Shown piece by piece: positions 26,008 to 34,804 of a stretch of DNA of 64,000 bases. The notes beneath the pieces are model-generated. The model had not been told where the DNA came from. It was given only the letters and a program-made list of their open reading frames with translations, and searched no databases. Source of the DNA: an uncultured Bacteroides sp. (lineage in GTDB: Bacteria > Bacteroidota > Bacteroidia > Bacteroidales > Bacteroidaceae); assembly GCA_958477465.1 (NCBI GenBank), contig CAUEFX010000008.1, positions 1-64,000 of the forward strand. The letters are read 5' to 3'. The number at the start of each line of letters is the position of its first letter. The first letter of the stretch is position 1. The translations under genes were made by a program, and so were the position numbers.

Positions 26008-27702
26008 TCAGCATTCCAGCAACATCTGATTCACCGAACCACCCGGAGGGGTCATCGGCAATACATTTCCCTCTTCAATCACACAAGCCTCCAGCAGATA
26101 AGGCCCCTCTGTCTTAACCATCTCTTCAACGGCTGCCGAGAGTTCTTCACGGGACTTCACACGCCTGGACGGAATATCATAAGCAGAAGCAATCTTCATA
26201 TAATCCGGATTCATCATCGGAGTGAAAGAATACTTGCGGTTAAAGAACATCGCCTGCCACTGCCGTACATTTCCCAAGAAGTTGTTGTTCAGCACAATGA
26301 TTTTTACGGGAGCTTTCTGTTCCATGATAGTACCCAATTCCTGGATATTCATCTGCAACCCGCCATCACCCATAAAGACACAGACAGTGCGGTCGGGGCG
26401 TCCGAAAGTTGCACCGATAGCGGCAGGCAACCCGAATCCCATCGTTCCCAAGCCGCCGGAAGTGATGATACTGCGTTCCTTACTGTATTTAAAATAGCGG
26501 GCGGATATCATCTGGTTCTGACCGACGTCCGTCACCAGAATGGCCTCGTTATGGGTAGCCTCACTCACCGCACGCACCACTTCACCCATCGTGAGTGTAT
26601 CGGACATCGGGTGCAGCTCCGGACGAATTACCTTTTCCTCTTCCACCCGTTCATAATCCGTGAAGCTCTCCAGCCATTCGGTATGTGTTTGGGGTTGCAG
26701 CAATTCTGTCACAGCAGCCAACGTTTCTTTACAATCACCCAGCACAGCTACATCCACATGTACATTCTTATTCACCTCCGCCGGGTCGATATCGAAATGA
26801 ATGACCTTTGCCTGCTTGGCATAGGTAGCCAGATTTCCCGTTACCCGATCATCAAAACGCATGCCCACTGCAATAAGCACATCACATTTATTCGTATTGA
26901 CATTCGGTCCCAAGTTCCCATGCATCCCCAACATGCCCTTATTCAAAGGATGGTCCGTAGGCAATGCCGACAATCCCAACAGAGTACATCCGGCCGGCAT
27001 TCCCGCCTTTTCGATGAAATGGCGCAACTCTTGTTGGGCATTTCCCAGTTCTACTCCCTGGCCTACCAGCACCAACGGACGTTCCGCATTATTTATCAGT
27101 TCGGCAGCAGTTCTCACTGCCTCCGGATCCGTATCGGGAACAGGGACATAACTACGGATATAATCTAATTTCGTCGGAACATATACGGCTTTCTCCACTT
27201 GTGCATTCTTGGCAAAATCGAGCACTACCGGACCGGGACGTCCGCTCTTTGCAATATAAAATGCACGGGCAACCGCCCAAGGCACATCTTCTGCACGCCG
27301 GATCTGATAGCTCCACTTCGTAATAGGCTGAGTAATGCCTACCAGATCGACTTCCTGAAAAGCATCCGTTCCCAAAAATGCAGTACCCACCTGCCCGGCT
27401 ATCACTACAACAGGAGTACTGTCGATCATAGCATCGGCAATGCCCGTTATCGTATTGGTAGCTCCGGGGCCGCTGGTCACGAGGCACACTCCCACTTCAC
27501 CCGATGAACGTGCAAATCCTTGTGCCGCATGAGCCGCGCCCTGTTCGTGCCGCACCAATATATGGTTCAACGTATTCCGATGATCATACAGAGCATCGAA
27601 TACCGGCATGATAGAGCCTCCCGGATAGCCGAAAATGGTCTTTACTCCCTGATATTCAAGAGAACGCATCAATGCTTCTGCGCCCGAAATTAAATCTTTC
27701 AT
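26008..27702 (-). CDS. ilvB: Acetolactate synthase large (catalytic) subunit
   Basis: A 564-residue thiamine diphosphate enzyme that forms acetolactate and acetohydroxybutyrate. Visible marks are IFGYPGGSIMPVFDALYDH at the N-terminus, the catalytic Glu in LVRHEQGAAHAAQGFARSSG near residue 53, and the ThDP/Mg motif GDGGLQMNIQELGTIMEQ near 443 followed by NNNFLGNVRQWQ. Length is normal. It sits between ilvD (25-base gap) and ilvN (19-base gap), consistent with the two-subunit holoenzyme being made together. Confidence 0.95.
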   Translation of the reverse strand: MKDLISGAEALMRSLEYQGVKTIFGYPGGSIMPVFDALYDHRNTLNHILVRHEQGAAHAAQGFARSSGEVGVCLVTSGPGATNTITGIADAMIDSTPVVVIAGQVGTAFLGTDAFQEVDLVGITQPITKWSYQIRRAEDVPWAVARAFYIAKSGRPGPVVLDFAKNAQVEKAVYVPTKLDYIRSYVPVPDTDPEAVRTAAELINNAERPLVLVGQGVELGNAQQELRHFIEKAGMPAGCTLLGLSALPTDHPLNKGMLGMHGNLGPNVNTNKCDVLIAVGMRFDDRVTGNLATYAKQAKVIHFDIDPAEVNKNVHVDVAVLGDCKETLAAVTELLQPQTHTEWLESFTDYERVEEEKVIRPELHPMSDTLTMGEVVRAVSEATHNEAILVTDVGQNQMISARYFKYSKERSIITSGGLGTMGFGLPAAIGATFGRPDRTVCVFMGDGGLQMNIQELGTIMEQKAPVKIIVLNNNFLGNVRQWQAMFFNRKYSFTPMMNPDYMKIASAYDIPSRRVKSREELSAAVEEMVKTEGPYLLEACVIEEGNVLPMTPPGGSVNQMLLEC

Positions 27703-27727
27703 AATCCATCAATCATAATTCATAATT

Positions 27728-29527
27728 CTAAATCAATCTCACCGCTCCTTTATCAGCAGAACTTACCATGCTGGCATAAGCTTTCAGACTCTTCGGAACA
27801 AAGCGTTCGCGAGTTACCGGAGTCATCGGACGTGCTGCCAGTTCTTCATCGGTCAGCTTCACATTGATGGTACGCTCAGGGATATTTATTTCAATCCAGT
27901 CTCCGTCTTGTATTTTACCGATATTTCCACCGGCAGCAGCCTCCGGAGAGATATGTCCGATACTCAATCCGGATGTTCCGCCGCTAAAACGACCATCGGT
28001 AATCAGCGCACACTCTTTGCCCAAATGTCTTGACTTAATATAAGAGGTGGGATATAGCATTTCCTGCATCCCCGGTCCTCCCTTAGGTCCCTCGTTTGTA
28101 ATGACAACGACATCACCGCTGACCACCTTTCCGCCCAGAATACCTTCGCAGGCAGCCTCCTGAGAATCGAAGACTTTGGCCGGACCGGTAAATTTCCAGA
28201 TACTCTCATCTACTCCGGCGGTTTTCACAACGCAACCGTCCTGAGCAATATTCCCTTTCAGGACAGCCAATCCGCCGTCTTTGCTATAAGCATGTTCCAG
28301 ATCACGGATACACCCTTCGGCACGGTCCGTATCGAATTCCTTATAATAAGCATTCTGAGAACCCAGTACAAGATTGAACTTTCCGGCTGCCGCACTCGCG
28401 TATTTCTTCAATGCTTCCTCACAAACATTCGGACTGGTAATGCAGTATTTGTCGATAGCCTCGGCCAATGTCATGCCATCCACCCGACGGACAGTCGTAT
28501 CTACGAGTCCTCCTTTTGCCAACTCGTTCATAATGGCCATGATACCGCCTGCACGGTTTACATCCTGGATGTGATATTTCTGCGTATTAGGAGCAACTTT
28601 ACACAGGCACGGACTTTTACGGGACAACATATCGATATCATCCATCTTAAAGTCAACTTCCGCCTCATGGGCAATCGCCAGCAGATGGAGAACCGTATTG
28701 GTAGACCCTCCCATAGCGATGTCGAGCGTCATTGCATTCAAGAAAGCCTCACGGGTAGCAATGCTCCGCGGCAATACACTCTCGTCTCCTTCCTCGTAAT
28801 ATTTGAAAGCATTCTTTACAATCAGTCGGGCGGCCTCCTTGAAAAGTTCGGTACGGTTCTCATGAGTAGCTACAATCGTTCCGTTGCCGGGAAGCGCCAA
28901 ACCGATGGCTTCATTCAGGCAGTTCATCGAGTTTGCCGTAAACATGCCCGAGCAGCAGCCGCAGGTAGGGCAAGCGTTTCTTTCTATATCAGCCACCTCA
29001 CTATCACTCACGCTGCTATCGGCGGATTTGATCATAGCATCGATTAAATCAAGATGCTGACCATTCCATTCGCCGGCCTCCATCGGTCCTCCCGATACAA
29101 ATACAGTAGGAATATTCAACCGCATGGCAGCCATCAGCATTCCCGGAGTTATTTTATCACAATTACTGATACACACCATCGCATCTGCCTTATGGGCATT
29201 GACCATATACTCTACGCTATCTGCTATAATATCACGGGAAGGGAGCGAATAAAGCATACCGTCATGTCCCATGGCAATACCGTCATCGATGGCAATCGTA
29301 TTGAATTCAGCAGCAAAACACCCTGCTTTTTCAATCTCCTCCTTTACCAATTGTCCTATTTTGTGTAAATGCACATGTCCGGGCACAAACTGTGTAAATG
29401 AATTCACGACAGCAATAATGGGCTTCCCCATTTGCTCTCTTTTCATGCCGTTGGCTGCCCATAAAGCGCGGGCACCTGCCATACGACGGCCTTGTGTACT
29501 GAATGAACTGCGTAATTGCTTTTTCAT
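27728..29527 (-). CDS. ilvD: Dihydroxy-acid dehydratase
   Basis: A 599-residue iron-sulfur enzyme making the 2-oxo acids in branched-chain amino acid synthesis. Cluster ligands are apparent in SNCDKITPGML near residue 120 and NACPTCGCCSGMFTANSMNC near 187-206. The conserved TDGRFSGGTSGLSIGHISPEAA lies near 513. It is the first structural gene of the operon; its ATG follows the attenuator hairpin by 23 bases, with AGGAG just before the start. Confidence 0.95.
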   Translation of the reverse strand: MKKQLRSSFSTQGRRMAGARALWAANGMKREQMGKPIIAVVNSFTQFVPGHVHLHKIGQLVKEEIEKAGCFAAEFNTIAIDDGIAMGHDGMLYSLPSRDIIADSVEYMVNAHKADAMVCISNCDKITPGMLMAAMRLNIPTVFVSGGPMEAGEWNGQHLDLIDAMIKSADSSVSDSEVADIERNACPTCGCCSGMFTANSMNCLNEAIGLALPGNGTIVATHENRTELFKEAARLIVKNAFKYYEEGDESVLPRSIATREAFLNAMTLDIAMGGSTNTVLHLLAIAHEAEVDFKMDDIDMLSRKSPCLCKVAPNTQKYHIQDVNRAGGIMAIMNELAKGGLVDTTVRRVDGMTLAEAIDKYCITSPNVCEEALKKYASAAAGKFNLVLGSQNAYYKEFDTDRAEGCIRDLEHAYSKDGGLAVLKGNIAQDGCVVKTAGVDESIWKFTGPAKVFDSQEAACEGILGGKVVSGDVVVITNEGPKGGPGMQEMLYPTSYIKSRHLGKECALITDGRFSGGTSGLSIGHISPEAAAGGNIGKIQDGDWIEINIPERTINVKLTDEELAARPMTPVTRERFVPKSLKAYASMVSSADKGAVRLI

Positions 29528-29550
29528 CTCCTGATTTCTTTTTAATTAAA

Positions 29551-29580
29551 GAGCCTTCCCCACGGTAGTGAGAAAGGCTC
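29551..29580 (-). promoter_or_regulatory. ilv attenuator terminator hairpin with alternative antiterminator
   Basis: On the minus strand GAGCCTTTCTCAC (29580-29568) pairs with GTGGGGAAGGCTC (29563-29551) over 13 base pairs, counting wobbles, around a TACC loop. It is followed by a weak T-rich tail just before ilvD. The left arm contains CCTTTCTCAC, which is perfectly complementary to GTGAGAAAGG at 29626-29617, overlapping the stop codon of the leader peptide. The two pairings exclude each other, as in classical transcription attenuation. Stalling on Val codons would free the upstream strand and favour readthrough. Confidence 0.8.
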
Positions 29581-29622
29581 TAATTATTTCATTTTATGAT
29601 ACGAACACATACACCACCTTTC

Positions 29623-29697
29623 TCACGCTCTTGATGTGACCACCACGACGCGAATAATATGCAAGACTGCCAGGTTAATGGATGTATGAGTATTCAT
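29623..29697 (-). CDS. Leader peptide of the ilv attenuator
   Basis: A 24-codon reading frame between the promoter and the attenuator. The start is MNTHTSINLAVL, then HIIR, then four consecutive Val codons, ending TSRA and TGA. Of 24 residues, 11 are Ile, Leu or Val, the end products of the operon. The frame begins about 29 bases downstream of the -7 element. The stop codon lies in the strand that would form the antiterminator, so the ribosome position can decide between structures. It probably has no function as a protein. Confidence 0.85.
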   Translation of the reverse strand: MNTHTSINLAVLHIIRVVVVTSRA

Positions 29698-29725
29698 ATC
29701 TTATTTTCTTCATTAAATTGTGCTG

Positions 29726-29756
29726 CAAAGGTAAGGGCTTTTTTATTATATCCAAA
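29726..29756 (-). promoter_or_regulatory. Promoter of the ilv operon
   Basis: On the minus strand TTTG (29753-29756), 19 bases, then TACCTTTG (29726-29733): a full Bacteroides promoter. Transcription would start near 29720 and give a short 5-prime leader ahead of the leader peptide ATG at 29697. Confidence 0.8.
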
Positions 29757-29937
29757 CAAATTGAAGAAAAAAATCATCTAAAATTGAATAATCGTAAGAA
29801 AAGCGGGGATTTATATCTAATTTTATCACTTTATGTTTCTAAAAGCAAACATTTTCCAAGTGAAAAAGGATTGTGATAAAAGCGCTTAATAATCTGAAAT
29901 TTACATAGCGTATTCCGGCTGCCTAACAAATTATTCG

Positions 29938-29945
29938 TATCTTTG
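29938..29945 (+). promoter_or_regulatory. Likely -7 element for slyD
   Basis: TATCTTTG, a perfect TAnnTTTG match, 45 bases before the slyD ATG. The -33 region is not clear. The region 29757-29937 between the divergent ilv and slyD promoters holds no gene that I can support. Confidence 0.5.
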
Positions 29946-29989
29946 CAACTCCGCGGATATCCGCTATTACTAACTATATAAAAGAATAA

Positions 29990-30577
29990 ATGGAAACAGC
30001 AGAAAACAAGTACATCACCGTAGCGTACAAGCTGTACACTACAGAAGATGGAGAAAAGGATTTAGTAGAAGAAGCCAAAGCAGAGCATCCATTCCAGTTC
30101 ATTTCCGGTCTGGGTACTACACTCGAAGCTTTTGAAGGTCAGATAGCCCCACTTAACAAAGGAGATAAATTCGAATTCACCATTTCATCCGAGGATGCTT
30201 ATGGCGAATACAACGAAGAGCACGTGCTGGATTTGCCTAAACACATTTTCGAAATCGACGGTAAGTTCGACAGTGAACGCATCATTGCAGGCAATATAGT
30301 GCCTTTAATGGATTCCGAGGGCCGTCACATGAACGGAACCGTAGTAGAAGTGAAAACCGATGTAGTAGTGGTCGACATGAATCACCCGTTGGCAGGTGCC
30401 GATCTGACATTTGTCGGTGAAGTAATCGAAAGCCGCCCGGCTACCAATGAAGAAATTCAGGAGATTATAAACATGATGAGCGGCGGTTGCAGCTGCGGTT
30501 GTGGTGACTGCGGCGGAGATTGCGGTGATCATGAATGTGGTGATCACGAATGCGACGGTGGCTGCGGAGGACACTAA
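29990..30577 (+). CDS. slyD: FKBP-type peptidyl-prolyl cis-trans isomerase, SlyD-like
   Basis: A 195-residue cytoplasmic folding helper. The FKBP part opens with ITVAYKLYTTEDGEKDLVEEA and contains PFQFISGLGTTLEAFEGQIAPLNKGDKFEFTI; an insert-in-flap domain (AYGEYNEEHVLDLPKHIF) covers about 65-125, as in SlyD. The last 35 residues are a Cys/His/Gly/Asp-rich tail with 10 Cys (SGGCSCGCGDCGG, then DHEC repeated), like the nickel-binding tail of E. coli SlyD. Metal binding is therefore likely. It stands alone with its own promoter and is followed by a bidirectional hairpin. Confidence 0.93.
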   Translation: METAENKYITVAYKLYTTEDGEKDLVEEAKAEHPFQFISGLGTTLEAFEGQIAPLNKGDKFEFTISSEDAYGEYNEEHVLDLPKHIFEIDGKFDSERIIAGNIVPLMDSEGRHMNGTVVEVKTDVVVVDMNHPLAGADLTFVGEVIESRPATNEEIQEIINMMSGGCSCGCGDCGGDCGDHECGDHECDGGCGGH

Positions 30578-30618
30578 CAGTCGAAAACTTATTCAGCGGA
30601 AGCTGAATACTGAATAAT

Positions 30619-30669
30619 GAAAGTTGAAAGTTAGCTGCGCTATATGCTGCAGAGTAACTTTCAACTTTC
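30619..30669. terminator. Bidirectional terminator between slyD and the UPF0597 gene
   Basis: Perfect 15-base arms GAAAGTTGAAAGTTA (30619-30633) and its complement (30655-30669) between two convergent genes. Confidence 0.8.
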
Positions 30670-30683
30670 TGTTTAATAAGCCT

Positions 30684-31970
30684 TCAACAATGTTTGTGAG
30701 TCATGATATCCAATACCACCTTGTCCGTCTCATTCATACTTTGTGAGCCGATACGGGTCAAATTACGGATACTTTGATCTACATCCTCGTCGATAATGCC
30801 CTCCACAGATGTCACACATCTGTTTTCCATGGCCATTACGGCAGAAAGGACAGCAGTAGAAACACCGGTCGTTACTTTTAATGAGCAACTGGGTTTTGCT
30901 CCGTCACAAATCATTCCCGTCAAATTGGCAATCATATTCTGCACGGCACAAGCTACTTGCTTATATTCCCCTCCCATCAGCCTCGTAATGCCGCAACTTG
31001 AACCGGTAGCAGCAACCACGCAACCACAAAGAGCAGACAAACGTCCCAAACTCTGTTTAATATAAATCACCGTGAGATGGCTCAACATCAAAGCACGGAT
31101 AAGTTCCTCTTCCGATTTGCCATTCTCCTCAGCAAATATCAAAACAGGCAAGGTTGCCGATATTCCCTGGTTACCGCTCCCCGAATTACTCATGACCGGA
31201 ATCATAGCCCCCGCCATACGGGCATCACAAGCCGCCGAAGTATAAGAAAGGATATGGGAAAAGACACTGTCGCCCATTATCTGATGCTCATACCGCCCGC
31301 GAAGCATCTTTCCCAAAGCATGTCCGTAATCTCCCTGAAAAGAACTCTCGGCTGCCGCTTTGTTCAACCGGGCTGTCTCAAGAATAAAACGAATCTCCTC
31401 CAACGGCGCCGTTAAAGCAAAGTCATATACTTTCTTCAGGTTCAGTTCCAGACTCTTCTCGTCTTGTTCTTCAATCCCGGTATGTTGCTTGTTAAGCAAT
31501 ACTTCTTCACCACGCGCTATATATACAAAGGTGGTATGTCCACCGACAATAATTGCCGTGGCCGTTTTCCCTTCCGCTTCACAGACCACTTCAATATAAA
31601 GTTTTTCCGTGATACCTTCTTTCAATGAGATGCAGATGCGTTTTTCATTTATATATTGCTTTCCCTGCTCTACAGCCTCCGGCGTACTATCTTTCAATAC
31701 CTCAAGCTGGTACTCCGACTTTCCGACAATAGCCCCCAATGCCACAGCAATAGGCAGACCGATCATCCCCGTTCCGGGAATGCCTACCCCCATTGCATTT
31801 TTCAAAATGTTGGCGCTCAAAAGTACTTTTATATTCTCCGGTTTCGTTCCCAGTGTTTCCACAGCTTTTGCCACACACAGCGCTACTGCAATAGGTTCTG
31901 TACAGCCAATAGCAGGAATCACTTCACGTTTCACCAGATCGATAATCTGTTTTCTTTCCGATTCAATCAT
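30684..31970 (-). CDS. UPF0597 family protein, L-serine/L-cysteine dehydratase-like (CyuA/YhaM type)
   Basis: A 428-residue protein of the UPF0597 family, which is related to iron-sulfur L-serine dehydratase and to the cysteine desulfidase CyuA. Family marks are VIPAIGCTEPIAVALCVAKA at the N-terminus (Cys23), LKNAMGVGIPGTGMIGLPIAVALGA near 57-81, VMSNSGSGNQGISATLPV near 260, and GMICDGAKPSCSLKV with LCGCVVAATGSSCGITRL providing Cys candidates for a [4Fe-4S] cluster. It likely releases ammonia, and sulfide if cysteine is the substrate, from an amino acid in the cytoplasm. TACATTTG at 31992-31999 on the minus strand is a probable -7 element. Confidence 0.85.
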   Translation of the reverse strand: MIESERKQIIDLVKREVIPAIGCTEPIAVALCVAKAVETLGTKPENIKVLLSANILKNAMGVGIPGTGMIGLPIAVALGAIVGKSEYQLEVLKDSTPEAVEQGKQYINEKRICISLKEGITEKLYIEVVCEAEGKTATAIIVGGHTTFVYIARGEEVLLNKQHTGIEEQDEKSLELNLKKVYDFALTAPLEEIRFILETARLNKAAAESSFQGDYGHALGKMLRGRYEHQIMGDSVFSHILSYTSAACDARMAGAMIPVMSNSGSGNQGISATLPVLIFAEENGKSEEELIRALMLSHLTVIYIKQSLGRLSALCGCVVAATGSSCGITRLMGGEYKQVACAVQNMIANLTGMICDGAKPSCSLKVTTGVSTAVLSAVMAMENRCVTSVEGIIDEDVDQSIRNLTRIGSQSMNETDKVVLDIMTHKHC

Positions 31971-32066
31971 GACTTTGTTGTATTAATGCTACAAATGTAA
32001 TGAATATACTCTTTATATGCATCAAAATCCATAGCACATTTCATACAAAGAATCTCTATATACCCA

Positions 32067-32104
32067 TTGGCGGAATTAAGTATGTACTAAATTAATTCCG
32101 CCAA
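32067..32104. terminator. Perfect 13-base inverted repeat, probable terminator
   Basis: TTGGCGGAATTAA (32067-32079) and its exact complement (32092-32104), followed on the plus side by CGTCTTTTTT. It overlaps the 3-prime end of the frameshifted small gene and may end transcription of the minus-strand island genes. Confidence 0.55.
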
Positions 32105-32312
32105 CGTCTTTTTTAAAGAATGATAGCTCTCTATTATTTTCTGCTGTAATTTATCAAATACCTTTTTTTTCAATATCATTCAAATCCTTTACATTCATCG
32201 TTATATCGTATATATCAAAAAAAGTATCACAAAATTCTGTTTCATTTATCCTTTTTGCCAAATACAGATCTATTAATTGGTATAATTTTGAGATATCGTC
32301 ATTCTTCAGCAT
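32087..32312 (-). pseudogene. Frameshifted small gene, colicin D immunity-like pattern
   Basis: From the ATG at 32312 the frame reads MLKNDDISKLYQLIDLYLAK and RINETEFCDTFFDIYD, then hits a run of eight A (32163-32170 on the complement) and stops four codons later. Removing one A restores a 74-residue protein that continues VFDKLQQKIIESYHSLKKTL to a TAG at 32087-32089. The length and the pattern of short acidic helices resemble colicin D-type immunity proteins. This may be a frameshift mutation, phase variation at the homopolymer, or programmed slippage. The family likeness is by eye only. Confidence 0.5.
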
Positions 32313-32356
32313 AGCATAATATTAAAATGTAAAATATTCTATCCTTTCATACGTTT

Positions 32357-32959
32357 TTAATCTTTACACCATTCCAATATGAAATCATAGCTGTCCATAC
32401 CAGAAGCAAAATCATGAAATAGACAACTATGTCCTTTGGCTTTAAGTTCATTTACGGTTTGTATAACCTCCCTCTTTCTGCCATTATGTAATAAGGTGAT
32501 AAAATATAAAAGCCTGTCTGCATCATAATTATAGTTTTTGTCGGGAATGAATGTATCTGCATTAGGATGGTTATGCAGAAAAGAATCAATATCTTGTAAA
32601 GCTGCACGAAATATGTTCTGCCATTTCTCACATAGTGCATCCTCATTAGTGCAATCAGTCTGTTCATCTACCAAAGTATATTCTTTAAGATTTACTGCAT
32701 GAATACTGAAAGCGCCTGTTCCACGTAAACTTATAGGGTATTTCTTATTTTCAGGTAATTTGAAAATATCCCACCACAAGTCATCGGCATACATAGGCTT
32801 TACCTTAAGGTTTACTCTTGCGGAACTTAAATGTTATAAGTAGAAGAAATAGCCTTCTTTTACAATCCAGTTTATGTAGCTACTTTGACGGAAGCCAAAA
32901 GTACGAGAGACCCTTCTTCTTATGTCATCACTCAGTTTTCGTAAATCTTTACTTTTCAT
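32357..32959 (-). pseudogene. DUF4304-like gene interrupted by an in-frame TAA
   Basis: An ATG at 32959 starts MKSKDLRKLSDDIRRRVSRT and reads 42 codons to a TAA at 32834-32836. The same frame then continues HLSSARVNLKVKPMYADDLWWDIF to a TAG near 32357. Read through, the product is about 200 residues with the N-terminal helix, GF-x-R and INLKV-type strands of DUF4304 proteins, which often sit in toxin-immunity clusters. The downstream part alone could start at the ATG at 32794 (145 residues), but that would lack the N-terminal domain. I call it a nonsense-interrupted gene. Confidence 0.6.
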
Positions 32960-33016
32960 ATTGTTGTAGTTTTAGGTTGCAATATTTGGATGTTGTTGTA
33001 ATATCTGTTGACTATT

Positions 33017-33496
33017 TTAAGTCGTAATGACCAAAATAGCTTCTTCTGTATAGGAATCTAAATCATTGGTTAACCATTCCTCAGAATCTCTTTTGCAATA
33101 AAATGAAACAGTAAAATCTGTATCGGCATAACTTACAACGATATTGAATTTGTTGGATATGTTATCTAACAATTTAGCTATTGCAAATGCAAATCTCAAA
33201 CTCATTCTTAGAGTTTCAGCAACATCTTCATTAGCTTCAATATATACCTTGTTGTTAGAGAATTCATTCCCTGTACTATCCGGATAGAATAGTTCGAAAT
33301 GTTTGTTACTTTTATAAGTATAACAATTTACATCTTTTCGTTTTTCAATTCCTCTTTCGATATATTTGTTTAGCCTTAAAAGAAGGGGCGTAGTTTGCAA
33401 TAATAGGTTATCTACACCGTATTTGTCAAGTATAGATTTCATGTTCTCATTCATAGAAATGAGATACTTTGCTTGTTCTATTGTATTGCTGTACAT
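33017..33496 (-). CDS. Hypothetical protein
   Basis: About 159 residues from the ATG at 33496; an in-frame TTG at 33580 would add 28 residues but overlap the upstream gene by 71 bases, so I prefer the ATG, which lies 14 bases after that gene's stop. No signal peptide, membrane segment or known motif is recognised. The middle has a helical region (DVAETLRMSLRFAFAIAKLL) and the end has alternating strands (FNIVVSYADTDFTVSFY). It probably forms an operon with the upstream QxK protein and belongs to the accessory island. Confidence 0.6.
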   Translation of the reverse strand: MYSNTIEQAKYLISMNENMKSILDKYGVDNLLLQTTPLLLRLNKYIERGIEKRKDVNCYTYKSNKHFELFYPDSTGNEFSNNKVYIEANEDVAETLRMSLRFAFAIAKLLDNISNKFNIVVSYADTDFTVSFYCKRDSEEWLTNDLDSYTEEAILVITT

Positions 33497-33509
33497 TTGG
33501 TTAAAGTGT

Positions 33510-33956
33510 TTATTGGGGATACAAGCGAGTTCCTTTCTCTTTCCTATAGTCTTTTGGAGATAACCTATTTTTTTCTCCAAATTCCTTTTTGTAGTCTTCT
33601 ACCTTCCATTCCCATGCTTCTTGCATTACATACTTCTTATCGTATAATATCCAGATTAATTTATCCCATTCGTAGTTTGAGGCTTTCGGAACCATCGTTA
33701 CAAAACTTCCTTTTTTTCCGCTTGGTCGATTGGCTTTTACCTGATATTTTATATTTTTATAAATGAAATCAGTTCCTTTGGTAACAGCAGTTTTATCTTT
33801 CATGTAGTCGGAGTATTCTTTCTCAGACATACCAACTAACATTGCTGCATCATACTCAGAGATGGAACTTGTGATAGATGGAGCCACCCCAAAACATACT
33901 TGCCATTGCAAAGCTATATCTACAAGTTTATCTCTTAGCATATTTTTTCCTTCCAT
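33510..33956 (-). CDS. Hypothetical protein with possible QxK nuclease core
   Basis: A 148-residue protein of unknown family. Residues 60-76 read KGTDFIYKNIKYQVKAN, in which Asp63 and Q72-V-K74 fit the D-QxK variant of the PD-(D/E)xK nuclease fold used by Mrr-like enzymes; ITSSISEYDAAML (28-40) could supply the preceding acidic helix. The C-terminal LSPKDYRKEKGTRLYPQ is basic. A small DNA-acting enzyme, toxin or restriction fragment is possible. Start at the ATG 33956. Neighbours are a hypothetical gene and broken immunity-like genes. Confidence 0.6.
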   Translation of the reverse strand: MEGKNMLRDKLVDIALQWQVCFGVAPSITSSISEYDAAMLVGMSEKEYSDYMKDKTAVTKGTDFIYKNIKYQVKANRPSGKKGSFVTMVPKASNYEWDKLIWILYDKKYVMQEAWEWKVEDYKKEFGEKNRLSPKDYRKEKGTRLYPQ

Positions 33957-34172
33957 AGTTATATATATCTTTCTTTACCATTATTCCAAACCACTTAACT
34001 CTACAAATATAATGTTTTATAGTGATAATCTGTCACAAGAAATTAAGATAGAATAGACCGCTAACCCTATTACAAAAAGCCTTTAAATGAAAGCCGTGGC
34101 AGGAATTAGCCTTTTTTATCCTGCCAGAAAACATTAATCTCACAATTATTGTAACTTTGTAAAAAACTGAAT

Positions 34173-34562
34173 ATGAAATATATACTTAAAACTTTTGTCT
34201 TGTCAGTTGTCATATTTAGTGGCAGTTTTCTATTTGCGCAGACGAATAAATCGTTTACATCAGATAAAGACACACTATATATAGCTTATGAAGAAGACAC
34301 ATTAGTAACAGGTACAATCCAAGGTGGTCTCGTTACTAAACATACAGCCAAAGATTCAGTAACTACCAAACAAGATGAAGCTAATGTTACAGCTGACTCT
34401 ACCTTGCATTATCGGCTAATCTTACAATATCAAGACAGCATGCGTCACAATTTCAAAAGTACATTCAAGAAAGATGCCTTTAAATTTGAACATGATTATT
34501 ATCGAGATAAATTGAGGCAACCTTGGATTGGCGATATTCTAAAAAATATTTTTTCAAAATAA
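34173..34562 (+). CDS. Hypothetical secreted protein
   Basis: A 129-residue protein with a clear signal peptide (MKYILKTFVLSVVIFSG, cleavage after FLFAQ). The mature part is hydrophilic, with Thr/Asp-rich repeats and a charged C-terminal third (FKKDAFKFEHDYYRDKLRQPW). TAACTTTG at 34152-34159 is a good -7 element 13 bases upstream. Probably periplasmic; function unknown. Confidence 0.65.
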   Translation: MKYILKTFVLSVVIFSGSFLFAQTNKSFTSDKDTLYIAYEEDTLVTGTIQGGLVTKHTAKDSVTTKQDEANVTADSTLHYRLILQYQDSMRHNFKSTFKKDAFKFEHDYYRDKLRQPWIGDILKNIFSK

Positions 34563-34804
34563 TCATGAATACATATTAAGGTTTGGTATAAAATTACGCT
34601 AAAATCTGCCGAACAGCTTTAAATAAGCTATTTGTAAGCCTTTCACCTCAAGAGAGACAACGATTGGGCAATGGTTCTAATTTCTGCAATATGCATACGT
34701 TTGCTGTCAAACAACTCTTCCTCACCGCAAATATAAGAACTCATAGAACAAATCCATGTCTATTTATTAGGGCAACATAATGTTTCACTAATAAATGAAT
34801 AGAA

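Noticed and set aside
29682..29876. 64-residue plus-strand frame in the ilv/slyD divergent region
   Set aside because: It lies antisense to the ilv promoter and leader, is rich in AT-driven residues and has no recognisable domain.
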